60,000 bases of DNA. It comes from Bolinopsis microptera (lineage: Eukaryota; Ctenophora; Tentaculata; Lobata; Bolinopsidae). Location: NCBI RefSeq assembly GCF_026151205.1, contig NC_087081.1:15042340-15102339 (forward strand), in the 5' to 3' direction. A model generated the notes under the pieces. The model saw only the letters and a list, made by a program, of their open reading frames with translations. It had not been told where the DNA came from and searched no databases. A program made the translations under genes and the position numbers. Below, piece after piece: positions 24,371-35,785 of this stretch. Position 1 is the stretch's first letter, and every line of letters starts with the position of its first letter.

Positions 24371-26815
24371 GTGAAAAAGCCTCCCAAAAATTCTGCCCGT
24401 AAGAAATGGTTCGACCCACAAGTCAACTCCTCACGGCGGAACCTAAATAGGCTAGCAAACCGGCTTGGTAGTAAGCACTGTAACTGTATCCTCAGACGAG
24501 AATACTTTAAGCAACGCAACAAGCATAGCAATTTTGTAAACAGTAAGAAAGTAGCTTTCCTTAAGAAGTTAAATGAAGCTATAGACGAAGGTCACATACT
24601 CGACTGGAAAAAATTTAAACGGCTTAAACAAGAACATGACACTAGCCCCTTACTTGACAAATTTGATTTAGCTAGCTTCCATGACTTCTTTGCATCCCTT
24701 TATAAAAAACCAGACCAGGAGCCAGATCTCACTCACCACAATCACAAACATTACCCTGAACCACCAGATCTGGATATCCTAAATAAGCTCATGTCAGAAT
24801 CTGAAGTGACCTCTGCCATCAAAAATCTCAAAAAAGGTAAAAGTTGCTCAAACGACTTGATATCCAACGAGATGCTTCAGAGCGTAACTCCGCTTTGTCT
24901 CAAAGCCATCCTCAAAAACTTCAACCACTCACTGGTCTCTGGTTACTATCCATGGCACACCAGCATCATTACTCCTATTTACAAGTCTGGCAACCCTTTC
25001 AGCCCGGACAACTACAGAGCAATAGCTGTTGGTAGCTGTATGGGTAAACTATTTTCTAGCATCTTACTTGAGCGTCTCCTGCACTTCAAAAAGCTCTACT
25101 GCCCTGACCCAAAAGAACAACTAGGGTTCTCGAAGGGTGCTCAAACAAATGACCACGTTTTTACCCTTAAGACAGTCATTGACAAATATACCAAGGTTAA
25201 GAAAGCTCGCCTCTATGCATGCTTTGTTGATCTAAGAAAGGCCTTTGACACTGTATGTAGGGACCTCCTTCTGCACAAAATCACATGCCTTGGAATAACT
25301 GGAAACTTCTTCAATTGCCTAAGTGATATGTATAGAAACTCAATAGCTCATATAAAAATCTCCAAACTCTTGTCCCCTAATATTGACATTGGAAAAGGAA
25401 CAGAGCAGGGACACCCCCTATCACCGGACCTTTTTAAAATCTATATCAACGACTTGTCATCTCTCCTGAAATCTGTTGGTGATTATCCTATTCTAGCTGA
25501 CGTCCTAATATCACATCTGCTCTGGGCTGACGATCTTGTCCTACTTGCCCTAAGTCCCAAGGCCTTGCAAGACAATATAAACATCCTATTCGACTTCTGT
25601 AACTCTATGGGCCTTGAAGTAAACATTAAAAAAACCAAGATTCTCATATTCTGCCCTCCTAAAAGAAAACAATCCTATGAAACATTCATTTTGGGAGGCC
25701 AGCCCATCCAACACACCGAAAAATACTGCTATCTTGGCATTATATTCCACAGAAATGGATCTTTTACAGCAGCAAATACTGAACTGAGGGCCAAGGCTCT
25801 CCGTGCTCTCTATGGCCTCAAAGGCAATATCGTCAAAGATGCCCTCTCTCACCGTTCCCTAAACATTCTATTTGACTCTCTAATAAAACCGATACTGCTC
25901 TATGGCTGCCAAATCTTATGTCCTCACTCAAAAACCATGAGATACCTCTCCAAAACAGATAGCAAAGCCAACCCCCAGCATACTCTCAGGTACATCTCAC
26001 AAGACCACTATGAAAGATTCCACCTTAAGTTTATCAAGTGGTCCTTGTCTGTCCATTCAAAAGCATCAAATATAGGCTGCTGGGGCGAAAGTGGGCGCCA
26101 CCCCCTCTTCTTTGAAGCCTGCAAACTTGCAATAGATTTCTATAGTCGTCTTGAAAGCACTGAAAATGAACTTCTCTCCGCTGCATTTCACGAGCAGATT
26201 ATGCTGGGCCTTCCTTGGTACACCAACATCTCTAATCTTCTCACCAAATATAACTTCCCCCACTCATCCTCTTCAAAATCCAAGCTCTCTACCCAAATCA
26301 GTCACAACATGAGGGAAGAATTTGTGGATACCTGGAAATCTGCCAAGGCATCCTCACCTAAATTAGAATTCTACAATCAAATTAAACATGATTTTGAACC
26401 AGAAACATACTTAGGAGTGGTTAAGATCCCCGATGCTCGGAAAAGCTTAACAAGGTTTCGTATTAGCTGCCACAATCTTTACATTGAGAGGGGCCGTTAC
26501 GAAACCCCCCTAGTACCAAGAGAACATCGATGGTGCACTTTTTGCTTTCTCAGCAAGGGGCTTAAGCCTATTGAGGACGAAATTCATGTTCTAACTGACT
26601 GTTTACTCTACTCCTCAGTTAGAGAAAAATTTAACTTCCATCCCAAAAATATTACTGACCTAGCCGGTTTGCTATCCGATAAAACACTAGACCCTACAAA
26701 ATTTACTGCCACAGCAAGAGCAATCCATTCAATTCTCTCTGTGAACGAACATTTTACAGCCTACTATAAGAGCCCAGATTTCCACTCAAATACTGGCCAA
26801 TGCATAATGCTATAG
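24371..26815 (+). CDS. LINE-C reverse transcriptase
   Basis: About 814 codons without a stop. The first codon at 24371 is GTG, and the frame opens about 11 codons earlier, so no true start is kept. RT motifs: NYRAIAVGSCMGKLFSSILL, EQLGFSKGAQTNDHVF, YACFVDLRKAFDTVCRDLLL, GTEQGHPLSPDLFKIYINDL, HLLWADDLVLLAL (WADD catalytic pair) and KYCYLGIIFHRNGSF. A Cys/His-bearing C-terminal part follows, with HRWCTFC and EIHVLTDC, like the C-terminal zinc-knuckle-like region of many LINE proteins. This is a LINE clade different from LINE-B. Confidence 0.88.
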   Translation: MKKPPKNSARKKWFDPQVNSSRRNLNRLANRLGSKHCNCILRREYFKQRNKHSNFVNSKKVAFLKKLNEAIDEGHILDWKKFKRLKQEHDTSPLLDKFDLASFHDFFASLYKKPDQEPDLTHHNHKHYPEPPDLDILNKLMSESEVTSAIKNLKKGKSCSNDLISNEMLQSVTPLCLKAILKNFNHSLVSGYYPWHTSIITPIYKSGNPFSPDNYRAIAVGSCMGKLFSSILLERLLHFKKLYCPDPKEQLGFSKGAQTNDHVFTLKTVIDKYTKVKKARLYACFVDLRKAFDTVCRDLLLHKITCLGITGNFFNCLSDMYRNSIAHIKISKLLSPNIDIGKGTEQGHPLSPDLFKIYINDLSSLLKSVGDYPILADVLISHLLWADDLVLLALSPKALQDNINILFDFCNSMGLEVNIKKTKILIFCPPKRKQSYETFILGGQPIQHTEKYCYLGIIFHRNGSFTAANTELRAKALRALYGLKGNIVKDALSHRSLNILFDSLIKPILLYGCQILCPHSKTMRYLSKTDSKANPQHTLRYISQDHYERFHLKFIKWSLSVHSKASNIGCWGESGRHPLFFEACKLAIDFYSRLESTENELLSAAFHEQIMLGLPWYTNISNLLTKYNFPHSSSSKSKLSTQISHNMREEFVDTWKSAKASSPKLEFYNQIKHDFEPETYLGVVKIPDARKSLTRFRISCHNLYIERGRYETPLVPREHRWCTFCFLSKGLKPIEDEIHVLTDCLLYSSVREKFNFHPKNITDLAGLLSDKTLDPTKFTATARAIHSILSVNEHFTAYYKSPDFHSNTGQCIML

Positions 26816-26944
26816 GACCTCAAAAATAGTATTATAAAACATTTCTATTTTATCCCTACACATTTGTAAATAACTAGAATTGTGTAACCTTAAATTATTT
26901 CAGAATTATAACTATTGTGAATTCAATAAAATAATTATCACTTT

Positions 26945-26987
26945 TGTATCCTTGTATCCTTGTATCCTTGTATCCTTGTATCCTTGA
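26945..26987. repeat. TTGTATCC microsatellite (LINE-C tail)
   Basis: About five tandem copies of TTGTATCC directly follow the AT-rich 3' UTR of LINE-C and end at TTGACTTTATC. It marks the 3' end of the element. Confidence 0.85.
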
Positions 26988-27356
26988 CTTTATCTATAAA
27001 ATTGCATCTCCATTGATATTTATGTAACTCGAAAAACTTTTTCTACCAAAAACGTTTTTGATCGGGAATCGTCTTTAAATTATTTTGGGGAATATTTTGA
27101 CTTGATATAACGACGTCGTCGTAATGACACAAGTGACTGATCAACCACCTTATTTGATAGTGTTTTTAAAAATAAAGTATTTATATTTTTAACTTGGGGG
27201 TGTAAATATTTTTAGGGTTTTTATTTTTTAAATTTCAGATCTTTCCTACTATATGTTACTAAAATGCTCATTGTAGCCTATAATATTTAGATTTTCATCA
27301 TCATCATCATGCAAAGTATAAAAATGTTTTGTTTGTTTTTGTCGTTTAAATATTTC

Positions 27357-27475
27357 TCGTCTAAATTTCTTCGAAGTAGCGCCCGGCGCACGCCGCTTTC
27401 TTCTCGAAATGGCCCGAGGCAAGTGCTATGAAATAGCGCGCGTAAGGCTAGTTCATTAACAATGGAATAGGCTTG
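27357..27475. repeat. Short GC-rich dispersed element, copy 1 (divergent)
   Basis: It shares CTCGTCTAAATTTCTTCGAA, GCCGCTTTCTTCTCGAAATG, GGCAAGTGCTA and CATTAACAATGG with 28825-28947 and 56337-56415. This copy is the most diverged, and its flanks show no clear target duplication. Confidence 0.7.
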
Positions 27476-27663
27476 CCGTGAAGTTTTAAAAATTAAATAC
27501 TTTTAAATTTTACAAAGGGGGAAACCGGAAACGTTATTTTTTCAAAGCGAACATTTTGCAAAAAACCGGAATTGAAGTCTCTATAGCTCTTTTACTATCG
27601 AAGTTAGGCCCCAGCCAATAAGGTTTCATGGGTACCTGTAAGGGGAGTCCATTCCACATGAAC

Positions 27664-27752
27664 GGGTGATATATAATTATAACTCGTAAAATATTTGTTC
27701 CGTCGACGAGTCTAACGGCGCGCGTTTTGGTAGGTTATAAACCTACAATGTA
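27664..27752. repeat. Dispersed ~85-bp repeat, copy 2
   Basis: It matches 19407-19488, with an extra ATAATTATAAC-like insertion after GGGTGATAT. It ends in TAGGTTATAAACCTACAA, a near-palindrome. Confidence 0.7.
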
Positions 27753-27825
27753 CTATGACGTGAGACGAGCGAACAATTAAATAAACTAACAATTGCTGGG
27801 TAAGTGAATACATTTTCCATTTTCC

Positions 27826-27900
27826 AGGTAGCGCAGTTGGTTAGAACGCCTGTCTTACAATCGTTAGGTTGCGAGTTCGAAACCCACTGACTGCCTGGTC
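27826..27900 (+). repeat. tRNA-like SINE head or tRNA pseudogene
   Basis: It has an A-box-like TAGCGCAGTTGGTTAGA and a B-box-like GCGAGTTCGAAACCC at tRNA spacing, so it looks like a pol III promoter. CAGGTAG and CTGCCTG at the ends could pair. The anticodon and T stems pair poorly, so it is not a working tRNA. A longer noncoding body follows to about 28160, which would suit a SINE. Confidence 0.5.
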
Positions 27901-28227
27901 GTGGGGTGAGCGTCGTCGACGTTCAGCTAAGGATCATGAGTGGTCTATGCAGCCCCCCGGTCTACTCAGCCGAATACTCGAGAAATCGAGTGTGAGGGTT
28001 AAATGAGGAGCTGCACATTGCCGAGCGTACTAAATCACTCTACAGTCGATCTTCGAGATTGTTCTAAAAGGGCCCCCGACAGTTGAAACCAACTACAATC
28101 GATGTATTTTCGGACGCTGATTCCGAATCACCCCCCATGACATAGGGTTAAAATGCTCCCCTGACGAGATATAGGCGAAAAACTGTCTCGATCACGTGAT
28201 ATGTCCGTATAAGGAAGTTAGTCTAAT

Positions 28228-28312
28228 TTCTCGTTAGGGTTAGGGTTTCAGCATATGCTTTTGTTAAGGATTGGGTTAGGGTTAGGGTTGGGATCAGATA
28301 AGAGGGTTAGGG
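28228..28312 (+). repeat. Degenerate TTAGGG interstitial repeats
   Basis: Several clustered GTTAGGGTTAGGGTT blocks separated by unrelated bases. TTAGGG is the common animal telomere unit. The array is short and interrupted, so it is interstitial and not a chromosome end. Confidence 0.75.
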
Positions 28313-28824
28313 TTTCGAATAGTCGTTCAGGACCAGCTAGAGAACGGGTTGAAAAAGTCACGTGACAGTCGAGTGTAGAGTGATTAATTATCATCCGCAC
28401 ATTGCAGCAAAGTCTCGGACGAAGAAAGTATGGTACACACTACCTTAACCGTCACTGGCCAAAAAGATCCTTCGGCTTCCTGTAATTGGCTGGTTGCACT
28501 TGTGTAACATTGTGGCTGTTGGAATACACCGAAGTAAAATAAGTGTCTAGATTAAAAAAAAATTTCCAAATTTTCGCCCGAAATTTCGCTTCCAGTACCT
28601 CATTCGTATTTTAGGCGATTTGAAATTACATACTAATTGAATTTTTCGTTATATAATTGGGCTTTGTACAAACATTCTTTTAAAACACTTATATTTTACT
28701 TTAGAAAAGCTCCTATTTGAAAAGCTTTCTCTAGCATGTAGCAACGTTTTTTTCTTCGCACATAATTAAAAAATATAATTATCAACCTTGGCCTTCCAAA
28801 TGCTTAACCACATGATATTAATAT

Positions 28825-28947
28825 GGCTTGACGGATGTTACTCGTCTAAATTTCTTCGAAGTAGCGCGCGCCGCTTTCTTCTCGAAATGGCCCGACGGCA
28901 AGTGCTACGAAGTAGCGCGCGCCGGGCCAGACCATTAACAATGGTCA
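28825..28947. mobile_element. Short GC-rich dispersed element, copy 2, with flanking duplication
   Basis: A ~120-bp element with GACGGATGTTACTCGTCT, GAAGTAGCGCGCGCCG (twice), GGCAAGTGCTACGAAG and CATTAACAATGGTCAAT. AATATGGCTTG occurs on both sides (about 28819-28829 and 28948-28958), which looks like an 11-bp target-site duplication. It has no coding and no obvious pol III boxes. Confidence 0.65.
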
Positions 28948-29011
28948 ATAATATGGCTTGTGCCATCCTCAATTCTTCATTCTTGGTTATTGGTCATTGG
29001 TGAACTCAATG

Positions 29012-30515
29012 CAGTAAAACCCCTATTTACTTTAAAATTCCGATGTAACGTACCGCAAATCTTGATTTATCGGGACCATTTTGATTTACTTCCCCCAATT
29101 CCAAGTACTAGTAGAATTTAACATATGCGTAATAAAATAATATATAATGTGAACAAACCAGGCACGTAGCCAGGGGGGGGGGCTAGGGGGGCGGCAGCCC
29201 CCCCCCCCGGAAAAAATCGAACCCCAGAAAAAAGATAAGCCCCCTAGTCCCCATGGTCGCCTGGTAACTGGGCTGTGTTTATGACTGCAGTCAGTCAAAG
29301 ATTTGAACTGTGGATTAGTAAATATATGTCATTAAATCCAAGCAAACATTCTAGAAGACTTCTATAATTATAGTCAATAGTGTCCCCTAGACCGTAGGAA
29401 ATGTAAAAATCTTAAGACGATGAGGCCTGAGTAAGTCGTAAATTCTGATTGGAGAATGCAGATTGCTGTTGTGAAGTTACCAAATTTACGTGAGTACTTG
29501 ATTCTTTTCAATCCCAGTTTATTGCTGTCCTACAAATTTCTTTAATGCCAAATGTCGTCTAAAACACCCTGTTTCGCAAAAAATTTCCGGGGGGCTGCGC
29601 CCCCCTAGCCCCCGCCAAGGGGCTCCGCCCCTGGACCCCGCTGGGGGCTGCGCCCCCAGACCCCTGCCACAGCTTGCTCGCTTCGCTCGCTGCGCAGCTT
29701 GATTGGACGCGTCGGCTCGCTTCGCTCGCCGACAGCCCCCCTCAAAGAAAAATCCTGGCTACGTCCCTGGAACAAACAAATGCACGATTTACCGCGGCTG
29801 TTCAGTGTTCCCCAAACTCCACGGTAAATCGGGTTTTTGCTTGTTACGTGATCCTTTGAAATATGGATTATAAATGGGTCCCAAGCAAGCTTGTCAGGCT
29901 AGTTACTTAAGCTCTCATCACACTTTACTTGACTATTTGTGAGCCATAACCACTAAGTCTAATTGGGAACCAACTAGAACTATGTGCGAAGAAAAACCAT
30001 GTGAGTGTGACCCGAGGGGGACTAATTCAGAAAATTATACCGGCTAGGCTCTATGTCAGGAAGTGAATGGGCTAGAGTCCTCCGGTTTTTGCAAATTGTT
30101 TGTATCGTTACACTTACAGTTAAAATAATATAGTTATATAACAGATTATTTTTAACATTGTAAATTGCAGCGATGTAACGTAATTAATTGTAACACCTCG
30201 TCCATGACAAAGGCGTGGGCCGAAACATGTGGACAACTATTTCAATTTGTTTGGGACTGAGTGAGTGGAGACTCTCACTTTTTTCCCCAAAACATCAATT
30301 ATATGATCGACCCGCTCAAAAGAGCGAAAACAGATTATTAAAATAATATAACGTTTAAAATTAAACGTTAATATAAAGTTCATATAACGTTAATATAACG
30401 TTATCGATGATTTAATTGATATGAGGATCTCAGCCCTTTTGAACTATATAAAATGTTTAATTTTGAGCCAAATTAAATTGTTCAGCCAACTGTATAGTAA
30501 ATCGGGGTTTTACTG
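29012..30515. mobile_element. Tigger/pogo-like element carrying a nested MITE
   Basis: The left end CAGTAAAACCCCTATTTAC and the right end GTAAATCGGGGTTTTACTG are inverted matches. Flanks are TG and TA, so the left TA target has probably mutated. Further GATTTACC and GGTAAATCGGG motifs lie inside (29783-29840). A hAT MITE sits within it at 29159-29769. No transposase frame was seen. Two separate Tigger-like copies are an alternative reading. Confidence 0.55.
29159..29769. mobile_element. hAT-type MITE with perfect 8-bp TSD
   Basis: The ends CAGGCACGTAGCCAGG and (inverted) CAGGGACGTAGCCAGG are terminal inverted repeats. GAACAAAC flanks both sides exactly (29151-29158 and 29770-29777). The inside is G/C-homopolymer-rich with GGGGCTGCGCCCCC-type palindromes and no coding. 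The CAGGG.CGTAGCCAGG end is typical of hAT MITEs. Confidence 0.92.
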
Positions 30516-30656
30516 TAAGTGTAATTAGTCGCTTGACACAAATTACGTAAATATGGTATAACTCTGGTTCTATAAATAAAATAATCAAAACTTTTACGAA
30601 AAATGAAGGTTTGAAACTTAACTACCTTACGAGAAGTATTTAAATGGTACGAAAGT

Positions 30657-31147
30657 TGGTGGTTTTTCGAAAAAAATACCGTATTTTCGGACTACCTGCA
30701 AAATTTAGGTCACCACATGATTCATCAAACAATTAATTAACACTAGTATTCGATCATGAATTGCTTTAAAAATGACTTTGGACACGTTCCATTAAAAATA
30801 AGCAAGCTCTGTCACTACTTTAATGGCCACGGCGGTGAAATTTCGGGAGTAGTGGAAGATAACATACACACTGTCGGTCTCCTAATCCTATACCTTCTGC
30901 AGGATTATAAGTTAAGTTGAGGCTAACTTTTAAAGGCTCCGGAGAAACTGTTTACAAGATGAAACAGCTGATCAGAGAAGGGGGAGACAAGGTTTTTGTA
31001 TTTCATCTTCTCGAATATTGGGTTTCATGTTTGTAAAATAAGGAAATGAAAAAAATCCCCAAATACCATGATTTAATTTGGGGTGCGAAATGTGGCGGTT
31101 TTCGGAAAAAATTCCCATATTTTCGTTCCCAAATCATTTAGGTCACC
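30657..31147. repeat. Two diverged copies of a ~60-bp motif
   Basis: Blocks at 30657-30716 and 31091-31147 share GGTGGTTTTTCGAAAAAAAT-like, ATTTTCG and ATTTAGGTCACC segments, about 435 bp apart. The DNA between has no recognised coding. Confidence 0.55.
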
Positions 31148-31302
31148 GGAATGATGTCGAACATAAATATGTCTTGTAACTGTAAGGTATATCTGGCGTA
31201 CCGTCTAGTCAAACATAAAAGTACGTCAATCATCAGAACATCGTTTATTTTTTAATAGTTGAGATCCTGGAGAGGTTCGCTGTTTATCAGTCTCATGATA
31301 AG

Positions 31303-31556
31303 ATAATGATTCCAGGGATAATATCCGGTAGTAGAGACTAGGTAGGACAAGTGAAACTACTGTTTAGGAGGAAACGCGAGCTTTCAGTGTGCTACACTTT
31401 CATCAGGCTCAAATTATTTGTTATATAGTAGTGTTGAAAGTATTAAAACTGATGAAAGTGTAGCACACTGAAAGCTCGCGTTTCCTCCTAAAACAGTTAA
31501 GTAGTTTCACTTGTCCTACCGTCCTAGTTACCGGATATTATCCCTGAAATCATCAT
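31303..31556. mobile_element. Foldback element with ~105-bp inverted arms
   Basis: The left arm (31303-31406) and right arm (31449-31556) are inverted copies with few differences, separated by a 42-bp AT-rich loop. Outer ends read CCAGGGATAATATCCGG against the reverse of CCGGATATTATCCCTG; inner ends meet at CTTTCATCAG / CTGATGAAAG. It would form a long hairpin in RNA or single-stranded DNA. Confidence 0.85.
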
Positions 31557-32476
31557 TTTTAATAGTTGTTCCTATGTTTGACTCTGTGACATTTTATGTT
31601 TACAATTATATTTCGTACACTAAATTGTGCCATCATCCAAATTTTATAATTTTAAAAGCAACATAAGTTTTTCAAAACATGTTAAATAGTTAATAATCTG
31701 GCGTATCCAGCCACAGACGGGACAACGAAAAATGGGCATGTCAATGAGAGGGAAAATGTTGATTGTTGAACTTGATAGGAGTTTCCTAATATCGGTTAGC
31801 GAACAGAAAATGCAGTTGATATAAATCAAATGAACAACAGATTTGGTGGCCAGTTACCTCATCTATAACAGTTTAACATACTATAGATCATAAAATTGAG
31901 AATCGTTTTGTTGTTACCAAATCCAAAATCATATCTATAAATCACTTTACTATCGTGAGATCATAAAGTGAATTTGCTTTTCATAACAAGTTTGGGTGTG
32001 GCTCAATCTAGATCATACCCAATAAACATGACCATAAGGAACCATAGTATTAGTAATCACTAATCACCGTATCAAAAAGCTGTTCCTACAATTTACGTCG
32101 CACGTCGATCAAAGTTTTCTGATGCTATGGTATGTGGTTGGTAGTTAGAGAACATTCACTTGTTCTCCAGAGATTATTCCACCCAAGTTGCGAAGGGTGT
32201 GTCCACCTCCACCTAAATCTCACAATAAATGATACATTTCTCTGACCACGTTCTTGTAAACTCTAAATTTAATAAGATCAGATTGGCGGGGCTTGTACGC
32301 TCTCCCCTCAGCTAAAAACCGTGCCTAAAACTCATTTACTGTCCCCATCCACCAGGAAGAAAGTAGAGACAAGACAAGCGGCCTAAGTCGTCATGGCAAC
32401 ATTCCGCACATGAGCTGCTCCGAGATCAGGAATGGTCGGAAGTATCCTTGAAGTGTAAATATTCTCACATTGTAAT

Positions 32477-32526
32477 CCTCTCTCTCTCTCTCGCTCTCTC
32501 GCTCTCCCTCTCTCTCGCTCTCTCTT
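32477..32526. repeat. CT-rich microsatellite
   Basis: A run of TCTCTC interrupted by TCGCTC units. It is simple sequence, with no gene nearby. Confidence 0.85.
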
Positions 32527-33060
32527 TTGCACTTTTAAATTGCAGCTGAGACACTCAACTAGTTGCGGTGACGGGGGCAGGCAGGTGACAAATTTTAAAT
32601 TTTACGCCGGATTTTAATTCCTAATAAACACATTAGCACTCCTATATAGCGTTTGTTTACATAAGAAAGAAGGACATGGTGCTTGTTTGACGACTCGGCG
32701 CTAAGTTAGCACTTGAACAATCACACTTCCTTAACAAATACAGTACTGCTTTGTTGAATTTTCCCACTTTCCGTTTCGGGGAATGTTCAGTGCGTTGTTT
32801 TAAACAAAGCAGCTGAAACTTGTTTACTTTAGCGGGAGCGATGTTGTTTGTGGGTTGGACGCATCTCCATTTGAAATGTAATCGCATTTCGGGGACGTTA
32901 TCTGCATTCTATATTCTCTCTATTTCTTCCGCCGTATGTTCACTTTGTAGATTTTCAGTTATTTTAACGTTATTCATTCTTTGGCTCGCTAAGTTTTCTC
33001 AAACTTAATCAGTGATTTTCACCGCATGTTAAGCACTTGATCATGATGGCACGGTAAAAA

Positions 33061-33104
33061 CCGAAACATATGTTTCGGTTTATATAAACGGTTTATATAA
33101 ACCG
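33061..33104. repeat. Cluster of short perfect palindromes
   Basis: CCGAAACATATGTTTCGG (33061-33078) is an 18-bp perfect palindrome. It overlaps GGTTTATATAAAC, which is repeated at once as GGTTTATATAAACC. The position, 2.7 kb before the first zinc-finger exon, could be regulatory, but nothing else supports that. Confidence 0.7.
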
Positions 33105-35785
33105 TCCATTGTCACATTGTCCATAACTAAAAATTTGCATAGTCACGAACACAAATATGTCTTAATTCACACACCATTTCCAGTCATTCCCTCCAGAAAT
33201 TTTATATCTTAGCCCTAGTAAAAGATGCAAATTGAAAAGTTAAGTTTCGCTAAGATTCGATCCTAGTCGTACAATAATTTAAATGATTGTCAATACTACG
33301 GTGCGTGAGAACATTTGTCGACTATTACATTAACTGGTTTGTTTGAAGAGTGCGGATCAGCTAATTTACCGGTAAAAACTCCCAACTAATTGAATTGACG
33401 GCGAGAAGTGGCCTGCAATTAAAGAGGGCAAAGTGAAGGTCCCAATTATTTGCTCCACTGCGCTGTTTGGTACCTACTCCTTAAGTTCCTATCGGAATAA
33501 TAATTGCTTCGGCAGAGGTCTTTGTGAGTCCATATTCAAATCAGATCCGGGCCGTTAATCGGCGAGAGTATTTATTAAATCTAGTAGTTTGTTCATTACA
33601 TCTAATTTTATTGGGAGGTGTCGGAGGTGTATTCACAGTACGTTACGATTCGGTGAATCCCAAGTGAATTTAGTGCATCTGGTTTACTACCCTTCGCTCC
33701 CGAATTCACGAATTACGAAAATTACATGTTGAATTCCTTCATACTTTTCCCGGCATTTATCATTTATAATTTGTGGTCACAGTGCGAGTTTATGCGACTT
33801 AAGCGCTTGACATAATGATGAGCATTAAGGGGTATAACTAATACTATTATGGGGAGTAACTAGCTGGGCCCTCTGAGAATTTGAGCTCGAATAAGTGGCT
33901 AGAATTTGAAAATGAGTTGGCTAGTTTCAAAGTTTCAAGCGAACTTGACCTAGATTTGGTGGAAATGTAGAAAGTAAATGGATATATTAAAAAAGGGAGA
34001 TAAGTTTGAAGAGAGCACATATAATGAGTTCAGACAAATGAGGAGTACTTGAAGAGCTAATACAGCTGAGCATGTCGGTGAGGGTAATAATTCTCTCCTC
34101 TGATGACAAAGTTGATTCGATGTAGTTGACAGGCTTCAGGCCTTTAGATGATGGGCCAGGAATCTGATTAATGGTGCGTCCTGACTCCTGGCAGCTGTTT
34201 TGTGGAGCTAACAAACAACCAGCCTGATAATAGTCCGATGAGCTGTAATCTGGATCCTTTGATTGAGACCGGACGCCAAATAAGAGGTCACGTGGTACAT
34301 ACCAAACCGTGTTCGTTCACACGTTGGACGCTTAACACCTGGTAATTGAAGTAGACATGTCCACATACCACTGGTACGACAGAATAATCCGAGTGCTGGG
34401 TGGTGGGTATCAAGCAACACTTCAAAACACGACCTCGCACCCGCGTCACGTGATGTTGTCCCCGGTGACACGTGGGTTTTCATGTGGGTATCACGTGGGT
34501 TGCCGTGACGCGGTGACTGCGCCGCGCACTCCTTGGCACTGTAGCACATGGCATCGTGATTTGGTTGAGTTTGATGGTGCGCTCACGCATGGAGGATGAC
34601 TTGTGTTGAACCTCTTTGACTTTTGGTTGGCACGTCAGCATGCGTATGAAGCTAACTATTTGGCTCAGAGTTAGATTCGTATTAATTCTTTCTTCAGTCA
34701 TGCATTGAGTTTTGCATTTTTTATCACAAGTGTGACTGAATCAATTTTATTACTTTTTCGTTACAAGGCATGATAAGACTCTAAACCCAGCAAAACAACT
34801 CGTCACATTTCTTGAGCTATCTTATTTATTCTGAAAAAATTTAGTCCGATTAACATTCATCAATTTCGTAATGTATTAAACTTCCGACCATATTACAATT
34901 AAAGGGATGTCCGATGTTGACCTAGTAGTGAAGTCCCATCATTGCTATAATTCTATCTGACGTAGTTCCGAGAATTTCTCGTTACAATGTTGCATTTTGC
35001 ACTCAGTCGATATGGACTGCACTGTCTCACATGACATTCAAACTACTGTTTTATTAATGCGAACAACTGTAATTTATAGCCTCGACACCGAGTTATAATT
35101 TTCTGAGATAGCTCTACTACTTTCTGTCGATTTCGATGGGAATCGCACCAGTTTACAGTTGTTACAGCAGGAGTTTAATTCTAGTGTCTGACATATAGTT
35201 TCGAACGAACTGTACTTCATTAACTTTGCAAATTCTCTTCGATTGTTTAGTTTGTTCGCGTTTTTTGTATGTGTTTCTCCATTTCCTCTGTGTATTTTCC
35301 TTGAGTCACTTTTAAATCCATCATTAAATTATTTCATCTTCGTTAAAATCGAGTACGATGTTTATTTCCTAATTTTTAAACTTTCCTTTAAGCTTGATAA
35401 ACGAGAATGGTGAAGGAAAGTTCATTCAGTAAGTTTTAATTTAATGCTAATAGATAAGCTTGGTAACGATGTGAAGGCGACGAAAATTAACTTCTATTTT
35501 GGAGGAATATCATTCCATTTGAAAAGAAAATTAACGCCTCTTTCCCACTGTAACCATTGTTTCTTAAATTTGAAAATAACTGCTAACCTACTCTTGCGGT
35601 AGTTTTATAGCATTTCCATAACAATGTAGCATCCATTTGCCGGTTTAAAAAATGTAGCACAATTGTACCCGGTACCAGTACAGTATCATTTTTGTAATTT
35701 TTTAAGAATTACAACTTTTAGAGTTGAAATCGTTTTAAGATCGTATTTTGTTTAAAAATATCGTTTTAAAATGCACTGTTCGCAG
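33105..35785. other. Unannotated stretch before the zinc-finger gene
   Basis: No convincing coding exon is visible. It should contain the first exon(s) and promoter of the plus-strand zinc-finger gene, because the exon at 35786 begins in mid-codon. CACGTG motifs start to cluster from 34289. Confidence 0.4.

Larger units (their letters stand above)
24338..26990 (+). mobile_element. LINE-C, 5'-truncated, with 8-bp microsatellite tail
   Basis: It runs from just after LINE-A debris to a tail of TTGTATCC units (about 26945-26987). The RT frame fills most of it. The frame begins abruptly after an in-frame stop near 24336, with no endonuclease domain, so the 5' part was lost at insertion. A short unit repeated at the 3' end is usual for non-LTR elements that prime on a microsatellite-like tail. 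Confidence 0.8.

Noticed and set aside
27826-27900. Functional tRNA gene
   Set aside because: The A and B boxes are good, but the anticodon and T stems pair badly and the anticodon loop has the wrong length.
28228-28312. Chromosome-end telomere
   Set aside because: TTAGGG blocks are few and interrupted, with genes and repeats on both sides.
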